A DNA stretch of 64,000 bases. Source: Nostoc sp. FACHB-152. GTDB taxonomy: Bacteria > Cyanobacteriota > Cyanobacteriia > Cyanobacteriales > Nostocaceae. Within the stretch, counting starts at the first letter, position 1. The number at the start of each line of letters is the position of its first letter. The position numbers were made by a program, and so were the translations under genes. Under the pieces are notes generated by a model. It was not told the DNA's origin and did no database searches. It saw nothing but the letters and a program-made list of their open reading frames with translations. Of the stretch, positions 1 through 7,709 are shown piece by piece. Location: positions 1-64,000 of the forward strand of contig NZ_JACJRV010000023.1 of the NCBI RefSeq assembly GCF_014697475.1, given 5' to 3'.

Positions 1-99
1 TATTGACATTAAGTCCTAATAAGCGTCCTTTCTACCAACAAGGTCAAAGAGCTATGAGACTTATTCTGTCTGCATTCTAGCCCTTTTTGTAGCCCCTTA

Positions 100-393
100 A
101 GGCTTAAGAGCTTATCAAGCAAATTAGCGAAACATTTAGGTAAACCCGAATCATATGTCATGACAGCTTTTGAAGCAGAGGTTTCCATGACTTTTGCAGG
201 CACTACAGACCCCGTTTGTTACATCGAAATTAAGAGTATTGGTACAATGAAGCCCAATCAAACGGAAGCAATGAGTCAGGATTTTTGCCAACAGATTAAT
301 CAAACTTTAGGTGTACCGGAAAATCGGATTTACATAGAATTTGCGGATGCTAAAGGTGCTATGTGGGGCTGGGATAGCAAAACATTTGGTTAA
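100..393 (+). pseudogene. MIF/phenylpyruvate-tautomerase family gene, 5' end lost
   Basis: The frame reads like the middle and C-terminus of cyanobacterial MIF-related tautomerases. It has a stretch starting LKSLSSKLAKHLGKPESYV, then the conserved PVCYIEIKSIG and NRIYIEFADAKGAMWGW blocks, and ends in a normal stop after KTFG. The family's N-terminal strand, which carries the catalytic proline immediately after the start Met, is missing. Upstream of about position 100 the frame gives unrelated residues and then a stop at 55-57. The first ATG in frame is at 160, which would remove even more of the fold. I read this as a decayed gene that has lost about 22 N-terminal residues. A real N-terminus could be hidden by a small deletion, since a 'VAP'-like remnant is visible in another frame just upstream. 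It is not part of the siderophore locus, which runs on the opposite strand. Confidence 0.7.
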
Positions 394-409
394 TTCACGT
401 GATTTTGAC

Positions 410-770
410 AATAGTCGTAGACGGCATATACAAAGGTTTTTAACGCTAAATGCCTTAAGTGTAGTAGTTTTGTGGTTTCCGATTATTGAAGCCCTAATTA
501 ACCAACACTTTCAACTGGGGTCACAATTAACAATTGCGATGGATAGAACACAGTGGAAAGAAAATAATGTGTTGATGGTTAGTGTAATTTACCAAAAAAG
601 AGCGTGGCCAATATATTGGTGTTTGTTAGAAAAAGATGGTTGCAGTAACCTCAGCCAACAGCAAAAAGTATTACGCCCAGTAATTCGTTTAAAAGAGCGG
701 GAGCTATTTCATTCATCTGATTCTTTGGGGAATTGGAGCAATTTAGCTGACAACTTTAGGTTTTTGCTGC
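410..770 (+). pseudogene. IS4-type transposase relic, fragment
   Basis: This frame matches the N-terminal and central part of the IS4-like transposases common in cyanobacteria: an RRRHIQRFL block, a WFPIIEALI segment, then a DDE-type strand AMDRTQWKENNVLMVSVIY with the first catalytic Asp and the following ISVIW-like strand. After PVIRLKERE the sequence jumps to FHSSDSLGNW, which resembles the region past the second acidic residue, so an internal deletion is likely. The C-terminal half with the last Glu is absent. No terminal inverted repeats or target duplication were found. It sits just behind the tautomerase relic and its last bases run into the 3' end of the convergent MbtH-like gene, so it marks a worn insertion at the edge of the biosynthetic run. 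Confidence 0.65.
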
Positions 771-971
771 CATTTTCTGACGTAGACTTAACGGTCTCAT
801 GTCTGTCCAAACTTCCTTAATATATTCAAGACATTCTGATTTAAGCCCTGATTTACCTACATCTTTCCAGCCAAGAGGATTTTCTTTTTCTGCTGGCCAG
901 ATTGAATATTGTTCTTCGTGATTGACTACGACTTTGTAAATAGTTGTGTCTTCTTGATCTCTTTGATACAT
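756..971 (-). CDS. MbtH-like protein
   Basis: This is a 71-residue protein with the full MbtH signature: [10 protein letters not shown], then a Pro-x-GW turn, then [18 protein letters not shown]. The three invariant tryptophans are visible at residues 25, 35 and 55. MbtH-like proteins bind adenylation domains and are often needed for their folding or activity, so this one probably serves some or all of the seven A domains encoded upstream. It is the last gene of the biosynthetic run, 66 bases after the aminotransferase gene. A good ribosome site (AAGGAA, followed by ATAACA before ATG) supports the start. The 3' end abuts a transposase relic on the other strand, so the last few residues after SLR may not be original, but that tail is variable in the family. 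Confidence 0.95.
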   Translation of the reverse strand: MYQRDQEDTTIYKVVVNHEEQYSIWPAEKENPLGWKDVGKSGLKSECLEYIKEVWTDMRPLSLRQKMAAKT

Positions 972-1037
972 TGTTATTTCCTTGAAATTAAGTAAGTGTG
1001 GATGAATTAAATTCGCACTGATCAGATGTTGAAGATA

Positions 1038-2489
1038 TTAAGGTAAAAATTCACCTTCTCGTAGTTGTGATATGCCATTTTTCACAGCCTGGATAATGTG
1101 ATTGATGTCCTCATCTGTATGGGCTGTAGATAAAAACCCTCCATTACCTCTCAGCATAATTCCCTGGTCAAGTAGATGGTAATAAAGTAAATTATAAGCT
1201 AAGGAAATTTCATTATTTTCAGCATCTTCGTTGCTATCATTTTCTGAATAAACTGGGCCAAAAATTGAGCCAAAATTTGTAAGTTGGATAGGTAATTCTT
1301 CTTGCTCAAAGTAAGTATTCAGGGTTTTGACAAACTTAGTTGTACGTTGATTTAAGTCATTTTGTAGAGTAGAACCTTGGGTTTTTAAATGTTGTAAAAC
1401 TGCTTTAGCTGCTGCTAAAGCTAGGGGATGTTTGCAGTAAGTTCCCGCAAAAAAAGTAGTTTGCTGGTGAGGATATGATAAATCTCCATAATTCCACATT
1501 CCACCATCGATCGCATCCATAAAATTGGCTTTACCTGCAATGATGCCGATCGCTATTCCACCACCGACGATTTTACCATAGGTAGCTATGTCTGCTTCAA
1601 TGCCAAACCAAGCTTGTGCGCCACCTGGATGAATGCGAAAACCTGTAACCATTTCATCGAAAATTAATGCTATTCCCGATTCTTTTGTTAGTTTGCTGAG
1701 TTGTTGAAGAAAGGCTTGGGGTTGTAAATCCAAATTTTCTTTTTGAACTGGCTCAACTAAAACAGCAGCTAATTCTTGAGCATGATTAGCGATCGCGTCA
1801 AGCGATTCCTGTTCCCCATATTTTAAAACTAAAATATCTGCAACAAAATTAGCTAGTATTCCTGATGCAATGGGTACAGTTTGTAAGGCATCATTTATAG
1901 TTTTTACCTTCCCTAAAGTACCATCAAAATGACCATGATATGAGTTAGAAAATATAACAATTTTATTACGTCTTGTAATTGTTCGTGCCATCCTGATTGC
2001 TGTCATGATGGCTTCTGTACCTGTGTTGCTAAAGGCAACTCGCTCCATTTTTGTGAGTTCACAAATCAATTGAGCAACTTCACCAACAATTTCTGATTGG
2101 GAACCTAGTTGTAGACCTGTTTCTATTTGTACAGCTAATGCTTCTTTAATAAAAGGTGGATTATGACCAAATAGATTTACGCCAAATCCCATGACTAAAT
2201 CTATATATTCATTACCATCTACATCCCAGATTTTGCAGCCAGAAGAATGTTTGGTAACAATAGGGTAATAAATCTCTTTCAGAGGTAATTGGAAATCAAT
2301 AAAGGTTTTATTGTCAGCTAAAAATGGCCGACTAGCTTGGGCAAGATGTTTTGAGGTTTTAGTTTTATGGCTATAGCGATTGATAAAATCTTCTAAATAT
2401 TCTCGCTGACGTGGAGTTAGATTTATAGTCGATAATATTTCACCGATTTTTTTGGTGTCTGTTGGATAAATTTCTTGGGCGATAACCAT
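1038..2489 (-). CDS. PLP-dependent class III aminotransferase (GSA-like, AMT type)
   Basis: This 483-residue aminotransferase belongs to the glutamate-1-semialdehyde-like class III fold. The PLP-binding Lys is residue 306 in ATYGKIVGGG, the pyridine-binding Asp is residue 278 in FDEMVTGFR, and the phosphate-binding NTGTEA is at 155-160. Its N-terminal lead-in (LTPRQREYL, later IWDVDGNEYIDLVMGFG) resembles the aminotransferase domains built into hybrid PKS-NRPS proteins of the mycosubtilin and microcystin type, but here it is a free protein. Two roles fit. It could transaminate the aldehyde released by the terminal reductase domain, as MxcL does in myxochelin synthesis, or it could aminate a beta-keto intermediate on the PKS modules. 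The context, four to five genes after the PKS and right after the reductase gene, slightly favours the aldehyde role. The substrate is inferred only. Confidence 0.85.
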   Translation of the reverse strand: MVIAQEIYPTDTKKIGEILSTINLTPRQREYLEDFINRYSHKTKTSKHLAQASRPFLADNKTFIDFQLPLKEIYYPIVTKHSSGCKIWDVDGNEYIDLVMGFGVNLFGHNPPFIKEALAVQIETGLQLGSQSEIVGEVAQLICELTKMERVAFSNTGTEAIMTAIRMARTITRRNKIVIFSNSYHGHFDGTLGKVKTINDALQTVPIASGILANFVADILVLKYGEQESLDAIANHAQELAAVLVEPVQKENLDLQPQAFLQQLSKLTKESGIALIFDEMVTGFRIHPGGAQAWFGIEADIATYGKIVGGGIAIGIIAGKANFMDAIDGGMWNYGDLSYPHQQTTFFAGTYCKHPLALAAAKAVLQHLKTQGSTLQNDLNQRTTKFVKTLNTYFEQEELPIQLTNFGSIFGPVYSENDSNEDAENNEISLAYNLLYYHLLDQGIMLRGNGGFLSTAHTDEDINHIIQAVKNGISQLREGEFLP

Positions 2490-2515
2490 ATATTTTTGCT
2501 GATTAATGATTACTT

Positions 2516-3262
2516 TTATTTAGTGCAAACAAAATAGGCTAAAGTAGCGTCTTCTGTTCCTGTGAGGATGTTTTCTTTGTTGTAGGATTCAACTTTTTTG
2601 AATCCTACATTTTGCAGAGCAGATAATACTTGTATTTGAGAATAGCCTTTAACTAACCAAGTAATATCGTGACGTTGCCAATTTTGGTTAATTAATTCAA
2701 ATATAGTAATATCGATTGTACCGATTTTTTCTTCTGAGTTATAGCTACGTCTTAATGCCCAAGCATATTCGTCTTGGATATCTCCAACCATTGAGTTATT
2801 CCAATCAGATTGATACCGCCTATCTAGGCTTAAGTCGAACATGAATATGCCATTAGGGAGAAGTGCTGTATATACGTTTTTAAATACGTTGGTTAATTCG
2901 TCTAGATTGATAACATGATTGAGTCCGTAATCTGTTGAAACTACCCCATGAAAGTTTGATGATAATTTAAAATCACGCACGTCATCAATGATGAATTTAG
3001 CACTGGGAGCGTTATCTCTGGCATATTTTATGAGTCTTTCAGAGCCATCAATTCCAGTGACTTGATATCCTTTTTGGACTAGTTTCTTAGCTAAATGTCC
3101 TGCGCCACAGCAAATATCAAGAACTTGAGCTTTTTGGGGAAGATGATTAAGTAATAATTGTTCTATATCAGGAAATTGCGATTCGCTAACTTCTGGCCCC
3201 CAAGTTTCATTGATGATACGTGCAAAGGAATCGTAAGCAGAATAACGAGTTGATGAAAGCAT
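2516..3262 (-). CDS. Class I SAM-dependent methyltransferase
   Basis: The 248-residue protein has a clear Rossmann methyltransferase core. Motif I is VLDICCGAGHLAKKL at about residues 46-60, followed by the acidic GIDGS strand and a DVRDFKL motif with the usual DD/DV pair. No signal peptide or membrane segment is present. It lies in the biosynthetic run between the terminal NRPS-reductase gene and the aminotransferase, with 26 bases to the latter. It could methylate the finished peptide, or supply the O-methyl group needed to turn hydroxymalonyl-ACP into methoxymalonyl-ACP, because no FkbG-type O-methyltransferase lies in the FkbH cassette. Sequence alone does not separate N-, O- or C-methylation. 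Confidence 0.8.
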   Translation of the reverse strand: MLSSTRYSAYDSFARIINETWGPEVSESQFPDIEQLLLNHLPQKAQVLDICCGAGHLAKKLVQKGYQVTGIDGSERLIKYARDNAPSAKFIIDDVRDFKLSSNFHGVVSTDYGLNHVINLDELTNVFKNVYTALLPNGIFMFDLSLDRRYQSDWNNSMVGDIQDEYAWALRRSYNSEEKIGTIDITIFELINQNWQRHDITWLVKGYSQIQVLSALQNVGFKKVESYNKENILTGTEDATLAYFVCTK

Positions 3263-3276
3263 AAGTTTTGGGTTTT

Positions 3277-3320
3277 AAACGCAGAGTGACGCTGAGATAA
3301 ACGCAGAGGTTCGCAGAGTT
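3277..3320. repeat. GCAGAG-type short tandem repeat in intergenic gap
   Basis: In the 64-base gap between the methyltransferase and reductase genes the unit ACGCAGAG or a close variant (ACGCTGAG, TCGCAGAG) appears four times in about 44 bases. Similar ACGCAGAG runs are scattered in Nostocales genomes. No function is apparent. Confidence 0.6.
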
Positions 3321-3326
3321 GCATTG

Positions 3327-6300
3327 TTAGTTATGGTTTGAGGGATTTTCTAAGGAACCACGGCTAATTAAATAAGAAAGATAAGTGGTTAACAATTGCC
3401 TATCCAGTGGTGGACAAATAATTGTAGTTTCTGCTAATCCAGTCAGGGTATTTTGAAAGTCAATTTGTTGGTTTGGGGAATCTTCTGTATTGGTGTTTTG
3501 AGATTCGCTATCAGTCAGTGTGCCAATGAGAGGATACAATGCATTTTCAGGCGATCGCTCAATTTCTTTTAATAGTTTTGAATGCCATTCTGGGTAGTAA
3601 ATTTGTTGAAGCGGATAGCCAAAAGAGACGATTGAGTTAACAACTTCCCTCCAATGTAAAGGTTGAGGGTTGATGATGTGAAAAACTTTGCCTAATGAGG
3701 TTGGTTGTTGTGATAAATAAATTATGGCTTGACTGGCATAATCGACAGGCGTTAAGTTAACCATCGCATCTTGCTTAGGTACACTGCCTAGTTGAATGCA
3801 GCCGCGAATCATTCTAAAAGTATGGTCATCAGGATTACAAACACCTGTTTTACTATCTCCAGAAATCCGTCCTGGTCGATATATAGATATGGGAATGCCG
3901 CGATCGCCTGCTATTTGGACTAATTTTTCTGCTACCCATTTACTTTGGGTATAGCCACTACTAATGTTTTGGCTGTGATTAATTGGTGTATGTTCTTGGA
4001 TGAGTTCTACAGCAGAATCAGCCGCACCAATAACACCAATGGTAGAAATAAAATGTACTGGCTTAACTTTAGTTTGTGCGGCTAATCTTAATATTTCTTG
4101 AGTTCCCAAGACATTCGCGGCTTTGAGTTGAGAATAAGGATAGGTAAAATTGACAAATGCGCCGTTATGATAAATGACATCAATTTGAGATGCGATCGCC
4201 GCAAATTGCTCTGATGAAAGTCCTAAAAGTGGCTGAGATAAATCTCCTATTAAGGGAATGATCCGTTGATTAAAACTTTCATTCCATAACAAATAGGATT
4301 TTAAATGATTTTGCAATCGTTCTGTGGCGATCGCCGTTGTTTTTGCCCGAATCAAACAATAGATATCTGCTGTAGTTTTTTGTAGGAGTTCGTAAAGTAA
4401 AAAAGCTCCTAAGAAACCTGTCGCACCTGTTAATAAAATAGCAGCAGGTGGAGTTTGTTTCTGTATATATTTAGCTGCGGGAACAATGCTTGAATCTAAA
4501 ACTGCTTCGGCATCAAGATTGATAGTTGAGCTATCTGCTATTTGTGTACTATCTATCTGTGCAGCTAACTCAGCAATAGTAGGTGCATCAAATAAAACTT
4601 TTAAGGGAAGTTCTACACAGAAGACTTTTCGGATTTTGGCGAGTAGTTGAGTGATGAGTAAAGAATGTCCACCCAACTCAAAGAAATTATCGTAGATTCC
4701 TATTTTTTCTAAACCTATTATTTCTGACCAAATTTGTGCTATTTGTCTTTCTAAATCTGTACCTGGTGCTACATAAAGTTGCTCTAGTTCGGCACGGGTT
4801 TGTTCAGGACTTGGTAGTGCTTGATAGTCAATTTTACCATTAGCTGTTAATGGTAATGCTTTGAGTAATACGAAAGTAGAGGGGATAGCGTATTCTGGAA
4901 GTTTATCTAAACAAAAGCTGCGAAGAACACTGGCGATCACCTGAGAATTCTGATTGCTCAAGCGGAACTGAGGACTAGTAACTATATATGCTACTAAACG
5001 TTTGTTACCAGATGTTTCTTCTGTTGCTATAACTACCACTTCTTGCACGCCTGAATGTTGTTTAAGCGTCGTTTCAATTTCCTCTAACTCGATGCGGAAA
5101 CCTCTAATTTTTACTTGGCGATCAACTCGTCCCAAAAATTCTAAATTCCCATCATTTAAATAGCGTACTTTGTCTCCTGTCTTGTATAAACGTGCTTGAG
5201 AATCATATACAAAGGGATTTTGAATAAATCTGGCGTTTGTAAGTTCTGGTTGATTTAAATAACCCCTGGCTAATCCCGCACCACCGATATACAACTCACC
5301 CGGTACACCGATAGGTACGAGTTGTAATTGTTCGTCTAAAACATAAACTTGAGTATTAGCTAAAGGTTGTCCCAAAGGAACGGTTGATGATAGTTGTCTT
5401 GTTTGTTTAGTGATTGAGTAAGTTAACGCTCCTACAGTTGTTTCTGTAGGGCCATAATGATTAAAAATCTGGCATTCAGGCGATAATTGTTGAATCTGCT
5501 TTATTAGTTGCCAAGTGCTGGTTTCACCACCTAAGATTAAACTCTTTTGAGGTAGGATTGAAGAGGTTGGAGATACAGCCAAAAGCGCAGTCAGATGAGA
5601 AGGAACTATTTTGAGATAGTCTATCGGATGGCGTTGAAAATAATCAGCGAGTGCTTGAGGATCGGCTGCTGTTTCTTGAGCAATTATATGCAGACATCCG
5701 CCTGTACACAATGCGGGAAAGATGACGGTATTACCCAAATCTGCTGCAAAGGTGGAAACTGTAGCAAAGCTAGCACCTTTTGCTAAGTTTAATCTGGCGA
5801 TGATGGCGTAAATATAGTTAACAAGTTGACGATGTTCGACTAAAACAGCTTTTGGTTGTCCTGTAGAACCAGAGGTATAGATGGCATATACTAAGTTTTC
5901 TGGCTGTACTGTAGTTGGGAACTCTTCTTGATTTTCTTGGTTGATTAGTTCCCAGTCCGTATCTAGACAAATTATTTGTGTAGTGTCAGTAGGAATTTTA
6001 TCAACTAGCGATCGCTGTGTTAAAACCACAGATACACCAGCATCTTGTAAACGATACCCTAAGGCTGTGGCTGGTAATGCTGAATCTAGGGGTAGGTAAG
6101 CACCTCCAGCTTTGAGGATACCCAAGATTGCAACTATGGTTTCTAGGGAACGCTCCATGTATACCCCTACTAATACTTCTGGTTTAACCCCTAGTTTTTG
6201 CAGATAATTTGCTAATTGATTAGAGCGAGAATTTAGTTGAGCGTAAGTTAATTTTTGGTCGGCAAATACAACAGCAATACTATCAGGTGTGCGTAATGCT

Positions 6301-7709
6301 TGTTCTGCAAATAGTTGTTGAAAATATTTATCTTGGGGATAATCTACTTGGGTGTTATTAAATTCGATTAACAATTGCTGACGCTTGTTATCAGTTAATA
6401 TTTCTAAATTATCAATTCGAGTGTCAGGAGCATCAACAGCACTTTCTAGTAAAGTCTGAAAATATCCAGCTAAAAGTTTGATAGCTTCTGCGCTAAATAA
6501 ATTCACATCATAGTCAAACTTAGCTGTTAAATAATCTATTTTTTGGTAACAGGAAAGTTTGATTTTAAATCGGTCTGTACAAGCAAACTGATTGTCAATT
6601 GAAAAGGAAACTTCCTCAGCATAGTACTTTGCTGTTTCTGTTTGAAACTCAAAACTAAAAGGTATATTGTCTGTAAATTCCGTCAAATTCTCCCAGGTTA
6701 AATATTCTTGCCATTCTCCAGATGCTTGTACTGATTCTCTAACTATTTGCAATACTTCTCTAAATAGTAAGTTACTGGATAAATTTACTGATATTGGTAC
6801 ATATTTGCTAAGAAGTCCGATGACTGTTTCTAATTCTTCATATTTACGTCCATCCGCAGCGATACCAATAACAATGTTTTCTTGTTGAGTCAATCGCCAT
6901 AATAAAATTTGCCACGAGCTAAGTAAAAAGTCAGAAATTGATGATTGATTTTTCTCAACTATCACTGCTATTTTAGCTAACAATCTAGACTCAATCTTAC
7001 ACTCATAAGAGCCAATGCTAAATTTACCAGAATCAGCTATTAGCTTATTCTCAAAAGGTAGCGATACTTTGGGTAGTTTAGAAAGAGAAAGATTATATTT
7101 TTCCCAATATTGTTTGCCAACTTCTGCGTCTGTATCTTCTAGTAATTCATTCTGCCATTCAGAAAATTGCAAATATTGTACAACTTCTTCGTTACTTAGC
7201 TCTAGACCTTGTAAGCAAGCACTATAACATTGACTAATTTCTTGGACTAAATTTTTGACTGACCAGCTATCAGCGCAAATTGCGGGGAGATTTAGCAGTA
7301 AAATTGACTTGTTTAGCGACAACTTAATTAGGGAAGTACGCAACAGCGAACTTTGCTCAAAATCCCAAGGAATTAACCTTTCTTGTTGATATAAAGATTC
7401 AAGTTGATTTGATTCTTCTAAATAGGTGCGATTGCTTAAATCAATTTCTTGCCAAAATAGCAATCCTTGAGCATTTATTTTCTGGATGGGAGTTTTAATT
7501 CCCGGTGGCTTAATAAAGCTAGTTCGCAGGATTTCGTGACGATTTATGACTTTTTCTAATGCTAATTTTAAGAAATCTACTTTCAAATTGCCTTCTATAG
7601 TGACAGCAGCCTGAACGCGATAAACACTGCTATCTTTTTGTAAATTCCAAATACGTTTTTGTTGCGGTGAAAGTCGAAATCCATTGATAAGTTTTTCTTG
7701 AGTCTGCAT
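3327..7709 (-). CDS. Terminal NRPS: C*(interface-like)-A(Asp)-PCP-thioester reductase
   Basis: This 1460-residue protein has four parts. Residues 1-430 form a condensation-like domain in which HHxxxDG is replaced by LPAICADSWS (141-150), so it should not catalyse peptide bonds; a second signature is GIAADGRKYEEL. Residues about 440-960 form an adenylation domain with YTSGSTGQPKAV and NHYGPTETTVG. My hand-read code is D-L-T-K-I-G-H-V-G-K, a classic Asp code. The PCP (FFELGGHSLL) follows, and then an NAD(P)H reductase with GATGFLG at 1095-1101 and catalytic Tyr1253/Lys1257 (YTQSK). The start ATG directly follows the stop of the preceding gene. The true condensation domain and a TauD hydroxylase sit at the end of that upstream protein, so together they form one Asp module with beta-hydroxylation. 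Release should be reductive, giving an aldehyde or alcohol. No thioesterase exists in the run. Confidence 0.93.
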   Translation of the reverse strand: MQTQEKLINGFRLSPQQKRIWNLQKDSSVYRVQAAVTIEGNLKVDFLKLALEKVINRHEILRTSFIKPPGIKTPIQKINAQGLLFWQEIDLSNRTYLEESNQLESLYQQERLIPWDFEQSSLLRTSLIKLSLNKSILLLNLPAICADSWSVKNLVQEISQCYSACLQGLELSNEEVVQYLQFSEWQNELLEDTDAEVGKQYWEKYNLSLSKLPKVSLPFENKLIADSGKFSIGSYECKIESRLLAKIAVIVEKNQSSISDFLLSSWQILLWRLTQQENIVIGIAADGRKYEELETVIGLLSKYVPISVNLSSNLLFREVLQIVRESVQASGEWQEYLTWENLTEFTDNIPFSFEFQTETAKYYAEEVSFSIDNQFACTDRFKIKLSCYQKIDYLTAKFDYDVNLFSAEAIKLLAGYFQTLLESAVDAPDTRIDNLEILTDNKRQQLLIEFNNTQVDYPQDKYFQQLFAEQALRTPDSIAVVFADQKLTYAQLNSRSNQLANYLQKLGVKPEVLVGVYMERSLETIVAILGILKAGGAYLPLDSALPATALGYRLQDAGVSVVLTQRSLVDKIPTDTTQIICLDTDWELINQENQEEFPTTVQPENLVYAIYTSGSTGQPKAVLVEHRQLVNYIYAIIARLNLAKGASFATVSTFAADLGNTVIFPALCTGGCLHIIAQETAADPQALADYFQRHPIDYLKIVPSHLTALLAVSPTSSILPQKSLILGGETSTWQLIKQIQQLSPECQIFNHYGPTETTVGALTYSITKQTRQLSSTVPLGQPLANTQVYVLDEQLQLVPIGVPGELYIGGAGLARGYLNQPELTNARFIQNPFVYDSQARLYKTGDKVRYLNDGNLEFLGRVDRQVKIRGFRIELEEIETTLKQHSGVQEVVVIATEETSGNKRLVAYIVTSPQFRLSNQNSQVIASVLRSFCLDKLPEYAIPSTFVLLKALPLTANGKIDYQALPSPEQTRAELEQLYVAPGTDLERQIAQIWSEIIGLEKIGIYDNFFELGGHSLLITQLLAKIRKVFCVELPLKVLFDAPTIAELAAQIDSTQIADSSTINLDAEAVLDSSIVPAAKYIQKQTPPAAILLTGATGFLGAFLLYELLQKTTADIYCLIRAKTTAIATERLQNHLKSYLLWNESFNQRIIPLIGDLSQPLLGLSSEQFAAIASQIDVIYHNGAFVNFTYPYSQLKAANVLGTQEILRLAAQTKVKPVHFISTIGVIGAADSAVELIQEHTPINHSQNISSGYTQSKWVAEKLVQIAGDRGIPISIYRPGRISGDSKTGVCNPDDHTFRMIRGCIQLGSVPKQDAMVNLTPVDYASQAIIYLSQQPTSLGKVFHIINPQPLHWREVVNSIVSFGYPLQQIYYPEWHSKLLKEIERSPENALYPLIGTLTDSESQNTNTEDSPNQQIDFQNTLTGLAETTIICPPLDRQLLTTYLSYLISRGSLENPSNHN

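Noticed and set aside
9-203. Minus-strand frame opposite the tautomerase relic
   Set aside because: It is the antisense of the MIF-like coding frame, whose residues match the family well.
756-971. MbtH-like gene as an IS-truncated pseudogene
   Set aside because: All conserved motifs through MRPLSLR are present and only the variable tail touches the relic, so the gene should be functional.
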